Below, one piece after another: positions 18,317-27,222 of a stretch of 64,000 nucleotides of DNA. The position numbers were made by a program, and so were the translations under genes. The notes under the pieces are model-generated. The model ran no database searches, had not been told where the DNA came from, and saw nothing but the letters and a program-made list of their open reading frames with translations. Origin of the DNA: Boudabousia tangfeifanii. GTDB lineage: Bacteria > Actinomycetota > Actinomycetes > Actinomycetales > Actinomycetaceae. The first letter of the stretch is position 1, and the number at the start of each line of letters is the position of its first letter. The stretch lies in NCBI RefSeq assembly GCF_001856685.1, contig NZ_CP017812.1:806001-870000 (forward strand), written 5' to 3'.

Positions 18317-19291
18317 CTAATAGATAGTTCTGTAAAGGTTTTCCCATTTTTCTAGACAGTGCTTTGGACCATGATGATTCTCTACCCAAGTCAAACCACT
18401 TTCGCTATGCGATGGATCGATGCCGGTTCTCAAATCATCTAAAATTCGAATAGGAAGCTCCGCCAGGGTAGTAGCAGTCATTGGCGCATCGGTATTGGCA
18501 TATCCCCTCATAAGAGGTCTTCCTGTTTGCAAAGCCATGAGATCAGCAACTCCTAGGGCAGGCAAACCAAATTGACCTACGATAATTTCTGCTGAACTCA
18601 TCAGCTGAGCAAATCTACCTGGATTTGTAAGCGGCAGGAGATTAACTCCTGCAGCTTTTGCTTCAGATGCGAAGGTACCCCAATCTATTCCGACCACTTC
18701 TAGTCCTGATCTGACTAGTGCTCTTGCTGCTTCAACTAGTTCGAGCCCACCCTTACTTGCGTCCCATCGAGCGTTAAAGAAAATTCTATTGGGAATGACA
18801 GACATTCTTTTTGAAGGTGGTAACGGGGGTGGCACTGGATTTGGCAAATACAGTGCATCGGGGCAAATGCTTTTGACTTGGTCTTCAAGATCTGGAGTTG
18901 CGTAGACAACTGCGGAAGCGCTATCAACTGCTTTATCAATCACCGTACGGATAATACGATTTTGGTAGTTTATCCTGGCATCCGTTCCATGAAAATGTAG
19001 GATTGAAGGGCCTTTGAAACCGTATAGATAATAACCATTAGTTGCGTAATGAACGTGAACAATGTCTATTGCTTTTCGGCCTCTTAACCAATTCAACTCA
19101 TCAATACCGCGGTGATACAAGCCTTGGGGGCTAAATACTACTGGTGGTAAATCATGGAACGCCCATGAACGTCCATCTTTTCTTGCGATCTCAGTTATTC
19201 GTTTTGGTACTTGGGCAATATTGTTCAGATGTAGAACCCTAGTGCCATTGTGGTAACGGGTGGAACCTTGCGTTAGGTGTTTCATTTTCAT
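18317..19291 (-). CDS. Probable GT4-like glycosyltransferase
   Basis: This 324-residue protein has a GT-B feel: an N-terminal half with DIVHVHYAT and LHFHGTDARI, and a C-terminal half starting at IFFNARWDASKGGLELVEAA, the usual nucleotide-sugar half of GT4 enzymes. The classical EX7E block is not clear; the corresponding region reads QFGLPALGVADLMAL. No membrane segment is seen. It follows the asparagine-synthase-like gene by 30 bases in a leftward pair. No good Shine-Dalgarno stands before the ATG. It probably adds one sugar of the glycan repeat; donor and acceptor are unknown. Confidence 0.65.
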   Translation of the reverse strand: MKMKHLTQGSTRYHNGTRVLHLNNIAQVPKRITEIARKDGRSWAFHDLPPVVFSPQGLYHRGIDELNWLRGRKAIDIVHVHYATNGYYLYGFKGPSILHFHGTDARINYQNRIIRTVIDKAVDSASAVVYATPDLEDQVKSICPDALYLPNPVPPPLPPSKRMSVIPNRIFFNARWDASKGGLELVEAARALVRSGLEVVGIDWGTFASEAKAAGVNLLPLTNPGRFAQLMSSAEIIVGQFGLPALGVADLMALQTGRPLMRGYANTDAPMTATTLAELPIRILDDLRTGIDPSHSESGLTWVENHHGPKHCLEKWENLYRTIY

Positions 19292-19321
19292 TCTTTAGGT
19301 AGAAGAGAATATTGGTAGCTG

Positions 19322-20896
19322 TTACCAGATTTTCAGATTAGGATGCCATTTATCATTGATAAACTCTTGGGTCCAGTGAAAATTCACAGGGGCACCTTGT
19401 AATACGTTAAAGAACAATCTTAACTTAGATGGATTAGTTGAGTATTGGTCGAAAGCCATTGGATGGCGATAAGCTTGTTTAGCTGAGAAGAACCGGTTCA
19501 CTATGAAATTTATTTTTGTCTTTTCTCCCATCTTTTTAAGGCGTTCGCGCCAAACTGGATCTAACTTGTTAGCTGAACCTACAAACAGTTGAGAAGCAGT
19601 TCCAGTTTGTTCTGAATACATGTTTTGAATCCAAGTGCCATAAGCTTTGCGGGTGATCGTAAGATCTATTGGCCCTTGGCACCAAACATCTGTAAACTCA
19701 CGATCCAACATTGGAATTGCCCAACGTAGATGGTAGTACTCATATGCCCTAACAGAGTTATTGATATATTTTGTTTGGCGTTCAGAGAAGTTAAAACCTT
19801 CGACACATCGTTGTAAAGAGCGATGTGAGCGATCATATTTTTCTTGGGATAAGAATTTTCGAGCAACGTGGTAACTATCTGCTCTGCCAGCATCAGTATC
19901 AATTTGTGCTGGCATCACAATGTGCTTATTTAACAGAATTCTCGCGAGAGTATCTGCATCTGGTCCTTGTGAATCTAAAAGCATCTCGTGATTATGGAAG
20001 TTATCGACGATGGTATGTCCGGGAAACACTACGTCACCATCAGAGATTAGATTTTTTTCTTTTAGTTCACGAATTGCGTACCAGTCCTGCACATGGGGGA
20101 GTGAGTACCCCGCAAATGAGTTGTATAAGAACTCCGCGGTGTCATTTTCTAGCCAAGCAGATTTAATACGCTGATCGTTTAGCGAAATGGATTGCCATGG
20201 CAGCTGAAGATTGTCAGCGATTTCTTTAGATACGCTTACTTCGCCGCTTCCTTCACGTCCATAAGTGAAGCAAAGAACGTTTTTGATCTTGTTTTTTGAG
20301 AGCCAAGTCGCGATTAGTCGTGAGTCAAGCCCACCTGATAACGGAACCAGTATCTTATGATCGCCAACGTGTTCAATGGCGCGTGTCATTACTGCGTTGA
20401 AGGCATCATCCAAAAGTTTAATGAAAGAGTCTTCATCGCTTGGTATCTCTGGTTCAAAAAAAGGTAGATGGATAATAGTTTCGTAGATATCGCCAGTTAT
20501 GAGGTTAATCTTTACTTTTCGTCCAGGAAGTACTTGTTTAATTCCTAAGCCTGCAGTTCGATCTCCAAAGCAAAAACCAGCTAAAGCAATCTCTTCTTTG
20601 GCAACCTGGTCAACACGAGACGAGTTGAGTCGATGAATCTCGTCGAATTTGCCCGATACTATTACCCTATCTTTTGAAACTAAATAGTAAAGAGGAAAAG
20701 AACGCATTTGATCAGTAACAAGGATGACTTCATTTTCGTTTACTTGAACACCTGCATAATGCGAGCGCAGGTTCTTTAATAGTTGATCGTCGTCTAGATC
20801 AAGATCGTTCGGGAGATTAGGATCGAAGGAACGGAAATAGGTTTGTCGAGATTGATTAACTTGAGAGAAATCCCCAAGCTTGAGTATTAGTTCCAT
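19322..20896 (-). CDS. Asparagine-synthase-like ATP-dependent amidating enzyme, glutaminase cysteine absent
   Basis: The 524-residue protein has the PP-loop ATP-binding motif LSGGLDS at about 186-192, followed by CFTYGREGSGEVSVSKEIA as in AsnB. The first 150 residues look like a reduced glutaminase domain (DQMRSFPLYYLVSKD near 62-76), but residue 2 is Glu, not the catalytic Cys needed to release ammonia from glutamine. Related enzymes such as WbpS amidate uronic acids in O-antigen loci. Here it sits between genes for a diacetamido-glucuronate, so amidation of that sugar with free ammonia is my inference. AAGAAGAGGA lies before the ATG. Other uses of the fold are possible. Confidence 0.75.
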   Translation of the reverse strand: MELILKLGDFSQVNQSRQTYFRSFDPNLPNDLDLDDDQLLKNLRSHYAGVQVNENEVILVTDQMRSFPLYYLVSKDRVIVSGKFDEIHRLNSSRVDQVAKEEIALAGFCFGDRTAGLGIKQVLPGRKVKINLITGDIYETIIHLPFFEPEIPSDEDSFIKLLDDAFNAVMTRAIEHVGDHKILVPLSGGLDSRLIATWLSKNKIKNVLCFTYGREGSGEVSVSKEIADNLQLPWQSISLNDQRIKSAWLENDTAEFLYNSFAGYSLPHVQDWYAIRELKEKNLISDGDVVFPGHTIVDNFHNHEMLLDSQGPDADTLARILLNKHIVMPAQIDTDAGRADSYHVARKFLSQEKYDRSHRSLQRCVEGFNFSERQTKYINNSVRAYEYYHLRWAIPMLDREFTDVWCQGPIDLTITRKAYGTWIQNMYSEQTGTASQLFVGSANKLDPVWRERLKKMGEKTKINFIVNRFFSAKQAYRHPMAFDQYSTNPSKLRLFFNVLQGAPVNFHWTQEFINDKWHPNLKIW

Positions 20897-20976
20897 CGTG
20901 TCCTCTTCTTAAGTTCGAATGGGTATATGCTGTATTTACTCTGAGTGTTTATAGCTCATTTTAGAGTATTTAGTAT

Positions 20977-21012
20977 CTAACTATTGTAGAGCTAAAACCT
21001 CTTAATAGTTAG
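20977..21012. repeat. Inverted repeat in a divergent intergenic region
   Basis: CTAACTATT (20977-20985) and its complement AATAGTTAG (21004-21012) are separated by 18 bases. An inner AGAG/CTCT pairing extends the dyad. It may be an operator for the two divergent transcripts or a hairpin in the leader of the rightward genes. The surrounding sequence is very AT-rich. Confidence 0.5.
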
Positions 21013-21152
21013 GAAGCGAGAAGTAAAGTTGGTTGGGATGATAGGCTCATATCACTTTAATTGAAGAGGGAATATGAAGCGTATTTTCCAAAACAATGTC
21101 TAGTGTTAAGGTAGGATTATCACTTAACTGCAGTACGAAGAGTGAGAATAGA

Positions 21153-22421
21153 ATGTCTTCTAAGAAAATGCTATTGGTTTTTACGGATTCGTATCCGTAT
21201 GATGTTGGTGAAGAATTTTTCGAACAAGAGATCGAGTATCAGGCTAGAAACTTCGACAAAATTCTTATCGTCTCTCAACGAGTTCCAGTAGATGCAAAAC
21301 AAACTCGTTCACTCCCAGATAATGCGAGCGCAAAAATACTTCCGCCGGTTTTGAATAGCGGGTGGCTCATTAGATTAATGAAGAATTTCTTCTCCATCGT
21401 CGGCACTAAGGAGCCTATCTTTAATGCCCGTAGATGGAAAAATCCAGTTAATGCTTTACAAGACCTTAAGTTTGCATCAAAGTTAATTGATATGCGTCGC
21501 GAGTTGCCGGATGTGCTACAGCCTTCAGATTTTGCCGGTTTCGAAGATATCGTTATTTATTCTTACTGGTTTTTCACTGGTGTTGGGTTAGGGGCATATC
21601 TTCGCGATACGTTACTAAAAGATAAGAATGTAACTATTGTGTCCAGAGCCCATGCGTATGATGTTGATGAAAAAGACGCACCATTTGGGTTTATTCCAGC
21701 AAGATCATACTTACTTTCCAAAGCTGACATAGTATTTCCCATTAGCAACTATGCTTCCGACTTTTTGCAAAAAGTGAAGGTTTCTCCAAAAGCGGAGATT
21801 GAAGTTGCGCGTTTAGGGGTTCCTGCTGTTAATCACAAGATAAGAGAAAATAGCCATCCTTTTACAATTGTAAGCTGTTCTCACCTAGCCCCATACAAAC
21901 GAGTCGATTTACTTCTTCAAGCTGTTTCTGTTTTGCAAAGTCGTGGATATGAAGTTTTTTGGGAGCATATCGGTGAAAGTGATCCTAATCGACTCAATGC
22001 TATTAAAGCACTGGCTCGAGACACTTTAAAGGCTGATACTTATCTTTTCAGAGGGTATCTAGCTAACCAAGAGGTTAGGAATCTATACGAATCGCAACCT
22101 TATTCGATCTTTGCGAATGTTTCTGATGGCGAAGGAGTGCCAGTCTCAATTATGGAAGCATTGGCGTCGGGTCTACCTGTTTTAGCAACAGATGCAGGGG
22201 GGACCAGAGAGTTGGTACATGATGGGATTAACGGTTGGATTATTCCTGTTGATACTACTCCAGCACAGATTGCAGATAGTGTTGAAAAGATTTTAGAAAT
22301 TCCTGCTTTGGAATATCAGAAGATTTCTAAGTCTGCGATTAAGACCTGGGACGAAATGGCTAACGCGGCCAAGCAATACTCACGCATGGCGATGAGGCTA
22401 TCAGATCTAGCATCGAACTGA
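21153..22421 (+). CDS. GT4-family glycosyltransferase
   Basis: This 422-residue GT-B enzyme has the start LLVFTDSYPYDVGEEFFE, typical of capsule GT4 proteins. The C-terminal donor half shows SCSHLAPYKRVDLLL and the hallmark EGVPVSIMEALASGLPVLATDAGG, with the EX7E glutamates. It acts on the cytoplasmic face. I place the start at ATG 21153, because the family begins there and GAGA stands before it; an in-frame ATG at 21096 has no ribosome site. The flippase gene follows after 10 bases. Confidence 0.85.
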   Translation: MSSKKMLLVFTDSYPYDVGEEFFEQEIEYQARNFDKILIVSQRVPVDAKQTRSLPDNASAKILPPVLNSGWLIRLMKNFFSIVGTKEPIFNARRWKNPVNALQDLKFASKLIDMRRELPDVLQPSDFAGFEDIVIYSYWFFTGVGLGAYLRDTLLKDKNVTIVSRAHAYDVDEKDAPFGFIPARSYLLSKADIVFPISNYASDFLQKVKVSPKAEIEVARLGVPAVNHKIRENSHPFTIVSCSHLAPYKRVDLLLQAVSVLQSRGYEVFWEHIGESDPNRLNAIKALARDTLKADTYLFRGYLANQEVRNLYESQPYSIFANVSDGEGVPVSIMEALASGLPVLATDAGGTRELVHDGINGWIIPVDTTPAQIADSVEKILEIPALEYQKISKSAIKTWDEMANAAKQYSRMAMRLSDLASN

Positions 22422-22431
22422 ACTAGCGACC

Positions 22432-23736
22432 ATGAATTTTAAGAAATTTGTGTCCAGCAAGCTTGGTAAAAGCCCATTTATTAAGCACATGCTGACATTG
22501 GTTACGGGAACCGCCCTTGCCCAGTTTGCTTCTATTTTGTTACAGCCAGTCTTGTCAAGAATATATTCTCCGGAAGTCACCGGAGATATGGTGGTATTTT
22601 CGTCAGTAACCGCAATAGTTATTTCAATCGCTGCACTTCGTTATGATATGACGATTATGCTTCCTAAAAATGATGACGATGCACGGCAGCTAAAACGTTT
22701 AGCCACGAGAATCATCATTGGTTTCGCAATTACTTTGACGATAATTTCTGTTATTGGTTTTCCATGGATCAAGGGCAAGTATGGTCAGCTTGCTGCGATT
22801 TGTTTCTTATTTGCCGGCTTATCGGTATTTTTAGTGGCTGATTCTAGCGTCATCCAATATTGGCTAAATCGTAAGTTAAATTACAAAGCGATTGCGATAA
22901 ATCGTGCGCAGCAATCGATTGGTTCCCAAACCGCCCAAATAATCCTCGGATTGGCTGGGTTAAGGAATGTTTTAGGTTTGCTATTCGGATTATTGATAGG
23001 TCAAATGGCGGCTTGGTTAAATATTCAGAGAAAGGTTCCAGACTCCAAAATATCGCCTCAACCTGATACTCCATCCCTAAAAGAGATGGCGTATAGATAT
23101 CGGAAGATGCCATTACTTAATGGTCCTAATACGTTAGTTGATGCAGTTAGATTCAACGGCATTATTCTCTTGTTAACTCTAACATTCGGGCGTGCCATGG
23201 GTGGCGAGTTCTCAAAAGCTTGGGCACTGAGTGAAGCTCCTGTAGCTTTGATAAATGGAGCAATCGCTCAAGTATTTTTTCAACGTCTAGCAACGGTCGA
23301 GCAGGGCGAAATGACAGGGCTAGTTCGTGCTGCGATTAAAAGGGCATTTATCGTTGGGCTAATTCCTTTTACCTTGTTTTATTTCCTATCCCCACCCTTA
23401 GTAACATGGTATTTAGGCAGTGAATGGTCCAATGCAGGATATTATGCGCAGGCTTTAGTACCTTGGTTATACCTGCAGTTGGCAACTTCGCCAGTAGCTT
23501 TTATTTTCGTAGTTACTGAGCAACAACAGCGATTGCTTGCATTCGCGGTAGTCTACGCAATCGTTCCGTTATCGTATCTTTGGTTTGTTCCTCACGAGAA
23601 TCCTGTTGCCACAATTCGGGTTCTCGCGCTCATTATGGCGGGAATGCTAATTATCATGCTTTTGATGTCAGATAAAACTGCCCGAGACTTTGATAATGGT
23701 TTAACTACAGCTACTAAACAAGATGATCGAGAGTAA
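22432..23736 (+). CDS. Wzx-type polysaccharide flippase
   Basis: The 434-residue protein is hydrophobic throughout with about 12 membrane segments, the layout of MOP-superfamily polysaccharide exporters. It contains TGTALAQFASILLQPVLSRI at the N-terminus, a common Wzx feature, and charged short loops. It should flip undecaprenyl-linked oligosaccharide repeats across the membrane. It overlaps the following polytopic gene by 14 bases. No separate Wzy-like polymerase is evident, so one of the large polytopic proteins nearby may fill that place. Confidence 0.85.
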   Translation: MNFKKFVSSKLGKSPFIKHMLTLVTGTALAQFASILLQPVLSRIYSPEVTGDMVVFSSVTAIVISIAALRYDMTIMLPKNDDDARQLKRLATRIIIGFAITLTIISVIGFPWIKGKYGQLAAICFLFAGLSVFLVADSSVIQYWLNRKLNYKAIAINRAQQSIGSQTAQIILGLAGLRNVLGLLFGLLIGQMAAWLNIQRKVPDSKISPQPDTPSLKEMAYRYRKMPLLNGPNTLVDAVRFNGIILLLTLTFGRAMGGEFSKAWALSEAPVALINGAIAQVFFQRLATVEQGEMTGLVRAAIKRAFIVGLIPFTLFYFLSPPLVTWYLGSEWSNAGYYAQALVPWLYLQLATSPVAFIFVVTEQQQRLLAFAVVYAIVPLSYLWFVPHENPVATIRVLALIMAGMLIIMLLMSDKTARDFDNGLTTATKQDDRE

Positions 23737-25765
23737 CGTTTTTCTGATTACCCGGTTGGTGTTTATTGCTCTCTCCCTGGGACTTTTACTTTACCTTCCT
23801 GGTTGGCTGGTATTGCGCCAATTTGGGGCCAAGGGGTCGCTACAAACTGTGGGTGCGCCTGCTTTAACAGCGATGCTACTAGCGACGAATGCCGCGTTGA
23901 TGCATCTATTATCAGTTCCTTGGACTCCACCAACGGTAATCTTAAGCCTCTTATTTAGTGTGTTGATCTGTTTTTGGATATCTCACAAGACGAAGACCAC
24001 ACAAGCTTTGTCGTTAACTGCTTATGCTCCTGATGTCTTCGATTCAAAATGGATGAAGGCTCTCACTGCTCTTGCAGCTTTCTTTTTATTGTTACCTCCA
24101 GTATGGGAAGGGACTCTACGTCAGATCCCGCAACATTCAGATTCAATTTTTCATTTAAACGGGGTATGGAGCATTTTGACGTACGAAAATGCTTCACCTT
24201 ACAGCGGATTAGCGCCACTTTATGGAGCCGGAGTAAAGCACATCTACTATGCCGCTGTCTGGCATGAATGGATTTCCCTTGTATCGAACGTTAACAATAT
24301 TGTGGTCGTAACTAATGTGGCGCTCTGGATTCTACCGTTGGTTTGGCTCCACCAGATTGTCGTGTTGACGGCAATGATTTGGCCTAATAATCCGCATCCG
24401 AAACACTGGGCACCACTTATCGTTGTCGCCTCACCTTTAGTGCCAACTGCTTTAACTACGATTATTTCGCGGTGGCCTAATGCTTTAGCAGTTACCATCT
24501 TGCCCGGCATCATTGCTTGGATGCTTTTCACTTTCAGATATTACTACCATCGAAAACAAGCAAATAGTTTTGGTACAGCGTCACTTGTTATTGCTGGGCT
24601 AGCGATGTGGCTGGGAGCGATACTAACTCATCTATCATCTCTAGTGTCGATTGTGTTTCTTTTCTTTCCTATAGGAGTAGAAACTCTCCTGCGAGTAATT
24701 CGTGCATGGAAACGAGGAACTCTAACTGCGATAAACAAACTTGTTTTTACTTCATTCGTATTGGTGCTGACGATTTGGACGCTCCTCGTAGGAAAGATGA
24801 GCTGGAAGTTTATGCTAACCCAAGTTGGAAAAAACTTGACTTGGGATCATCCACTTCTGAAATTGCTGGGCATCCTCCGATTATATAATCGTAATGATGG
24901 AGCTTTTTGGCAAAGCATTATTCTTAATTTTGTTCCAGCTCTGATTGTAGTTGGGATTTATATTACCGTTAAAAATAAGCGCCTACATTGGTCTGCGCTT
25001 TGTTTTATTTGGTTCTTTTTTCTAACTTTTGCGTCGGTAGTTCGTATCCCATTTTTCACCTTATTAACTGCATGGTGGTTTTCTTCTAGCTTGAGGATGC
25101 TAAGTGTACTTTCCGTCCTCGGTCTGCCGCTAGCGGCAGCTGGGGGAGCAGCTATCTCTCAATACTTGAGAAAACTTTGGCAACCAAAACTAACCGGTTC
25201 TTTAGCCACTTTAAGAGCACAGAGAATATTGGCTTTAGGGCTAGTAGGCTTATGTGCATTTGGAGCGACTCCATTGCGTCTGTTTATGAATAATAATCTT
25301 TATCATCCGCTTAATGCATATAGTTTAAGACAGTACTCTCCAGGGGAATATCAACTGGGTCAAAGGATGAAAAATTACGTTAAACCTGGTGAAAAGGTTC
25401 TAGGCGAAGCTGGGAATGGTTCAGCGATGCTTCCCACTGTCGCGAATGTAGACGTCATGCTAAAACAACAGAACTATTCATCATTAGACCATGATGGCTA
25501 TTTCTTGCGAAAGCATTTCAACAAATACAGTGAAGAGCCATCTGTTTGCCATTTAATTCGCAAGCATAACATCCGTTATTATTACGAAGATCCGCAGAAA
25601 TGGTTTGGTGATCATAATTTGGAAGAGCGTTCACCAGGTCTTTTCAACGTTTTTACGGGACCAGGTTTTGAACTCATGGATCAAGCTGGTAAAGTCCGAA
25701 TTTGGCGAATAACCTATTGCGATAATCACTTCCTAGATTATCCATTGCCACCTCGAAAACCATAA
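23723..25765 (+). CDS. Large polytopic membrane protein, DUF6541-like; candidate GT-C enzyme
   Basis: This 680-residue protein has roughly 12-13 membrane segments up to about residue 520 and a soluble C-terminal part of about 150 residues. The first large loop has D140 followed by FHLN (143-146), and later VWHEW with W180, H181 and E182. The gene at 27223 encodes a protein with the same two motifs. An acidic residue in the first outer loop and a C-terminal soluble domain recall GT-C glycosyltransferases, which use lipid-linked donors outside the membrane. Function is inferred, not known. It overlaps the flippase gene, so it probably acts on the same glycan. Confidence 0.6.
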   Translation: MIESNVFLITRLVFIALSLGLLLYLPGWLVLRQFGAKGSLQTVGAPALTAMLLATNAALMHLLSVPWTPPTVILSLLFSVLICFWISHKTKTTQALSLTAYAPDVFDSKWMKALTALAAFFLLLPPVWEGTLRQIPQHSDSIFHLNGVWSILTYENASPYSGLAPLYGAGVKHIYYAAVWHEWISLVSNVNNIVVVTNVALWILPLVWLHQIVVLTAMIWPNNPHPKHWAPLIVVASPLVPTALTTIISRWPNALAVTILPGIIAWMLFTFRYYYHRKQANSFGTASLVIAGLAMWLGAILTHLSSLVSIVFLFFPIGVETLLRVIRAWKRGTLTAINKLVFTSFVLVLTIWTLLVGKMSWKFMLTQVGKNLTWDHPLLKLLGILRLYNRNDGAFWQSIILNFVPALIVVGIYITVKNKRLHWSALCFIWFFFLTFASVVRIPFFTLLTAWWFSSSLRMLSVLSVLGLPLAAAGGAAISQYLRKLWQPKLTGSLATLRAQRILALGLVGLCAFGATPLRLFMNNNLYHPLNAYSLRQYSPGEYQLGQRMKNYVKPGEKVLGEAGNGSAMLPTVANVDVMLKQQNYSSLDHDGYFLRKHFNKYSEEPSVCHLIRKHNIRYYYEDPQKWFGDHNLEERSPGLFNVFTGPGFELMDQAGKVRIWRITYCDNHFLDYPLPPRKP

Positions 25766-25862
25766 AATCTTGATTTTTCTATCAGTTTTCGTTGACTATG
25801 GGCATCAGATAAAACCATGGCGTAAACTAAAACTGTTCATTTGAGAAATAGGAGTTTGATTG

Positions 25863-27167
25863 ATGCGTATTGCAGTTGTAGCTATGGGTAAGATCGGTTT
25901 GCCTTTGGCGGTTCAGTTTGCTGATTCTGGACACGAAGTTATTGGTGTTGATGTTAATCCGCGAACTGTGGAACTGATCAATAACGCAGTAGAACCATTC
26001 CCTGGTGAAGCTCATTTGCAAGAGAAACTTTCTGAGCTTGTGCCAGCAGGAAAACTACGTGCTACCACTGATTATGCTGAAGCAATTCCTCAGGCAGAAG
26101 CCGTAGTTATAGTTGTTCCGTTGTTCGTTAATGATGAGACTTGGGAACCGGATTTTGGCTGGATGGATGCTGCTACTCGTTCTCTTGGTGAACACTTGAA
26201 GCCAGGTACTCTTGTTTCTTACGAGACAACTTTGCCCGTTGGAACAACTCGTAACCGCTGGAAGCCATTGCTAGAAGAGATGTCTGGCTTGAAGGAAGGC
26301 GAAGATTTCCACTTGGTATTTAGCCCTGAACGAGTTCTGACTGGACGTGTATTTGCAGATCTTCGCCGTTACCCCAAACTAGTTGGCGGTCTTACTGATG
26401 CAGGTACCGCGAAAGCTATCGAATTTTATGAGTCAGTTTTGCAGTTCGATGATCGTCCTGATTTGCCTCGTCCTAATGGGGTCTGGGATATGGGTTGTGC
26501 TGAAGCCGCAGAAATGGCTAAGTTGGCTGAAACTACTTATCGGGATGTCAATATTGGTCTAGCTAATCAGTTTGCAGTTTATGCAGATAAGGTTGGGATT
26601 GATGTTCAGCGGGTTATTGATGCTTGTAATTCCCAGCCGTACAGTCATATTCACCGCCCAGGGATCGCAGTCGGTGGGCACTGTATTCCAGTTTATCCAC
26701 GACTTTATTTGTCTACTGATCCGGATGCGTCTGTCGTTCGTACTGCGCGTACTTTCAATGCGGGTATGCCTCAGTATGTGGTTGATCAGGTGGAGACCAT
26801 GTTTGGTTCTCTAGATGGTATGCGGGTGGCAGTACTTGGTGCTTCCTACCGTGGTGGTGTTAAAGAAACTGCCTTCTCCGGAATCTTCGCTACGGTTGAA
26901 GCCCTCCGTGAAAAGGGAGCAACCGTAATGGTTGAAGATCCTATGTTTACTGATGAAGAGCTTCGTTCATTCGGATGGGAACCATACCACTTTGGGCAAG
27001 AAGTTGATGCCGCTATTGTCCAGGCTGATCATGCAGAATACAAAACTATTTCTGCCAAGGACCTACCTGGCATCCGATTGCTTGCAGATGGTCGTCGTGT
27101 GACTGATCCAGAGCTTTGGCAAGGAACTCCTCGAATGGTCATCGGAGATGCCATTCGATCGCACTGA
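25863..27167 (+). CDS. UDP-N-acetyl sugar 6-dehydrogenase, WbpA-like
   Basis: The 434-residue nucleotide-sugar dehydrogenase oxidises C6 of a UDP-HexNAc to the uronate in two NAD-dependent steps. It has the N-terminal NAD fold (MGKIGLPLAVQFADSGH), FSPERVL near 154, the central AEMAKLAETTYRDVNIGLAN helix and catalytic C274 in GGHCIPVYP. In this locus it would make UDP-GlcNAc-uronate, the substrate for the 3-dehydrogenase at 17.2 kb. ATG 25863 is preferred over TTG 25860 because GGAG lies eight bases upstream. A UDP-ManNAc dehydrogenase is an alternative reading. Confidence 0.85.
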   Translation: MRIAVVAMGKIGLPLAVQFADSGHEVIGVDVNPRTVELINNAVEPFPGEAHLQEKLSELVPAGKLRATTDYAEAIPQAEAVVIVVPLFVNDETWEPDFGWMDAATRSLGEHLKPGTLVSYETTLPVGTTRNRWKPLLEEMSGLKEGEDFHLVFSPERVLTGRVFADLRRYPKLVGGLTDAGTAKAIEFYESVLQFDDRPDLPRPNGVWDMGCAEAAEMAKLAETTYRDVNIGLANQFAVYADKVGIDVQRVIDACNSQPYSHIHRPGIAVGGHCIPVYPRLYLSTDPDASVVRTARTFNAGMPQYVVDQVETMFGSLDGMRVAVLGASYRGGVKETAFSGIFATVEALREKGATVMVEDPMFTDEELRSFGWEPYHFGQEVDAAIVQADHAEYKTISAKDLPGIRLLADGRRVTDPELWQGTPRMVIGDAIRSH

Positions 27168-27222
27168 TCCTGTTGTGGATCAATGATCCCTAACAGTTCA
27201 AACTAATATCTCGAGGAGTAAT

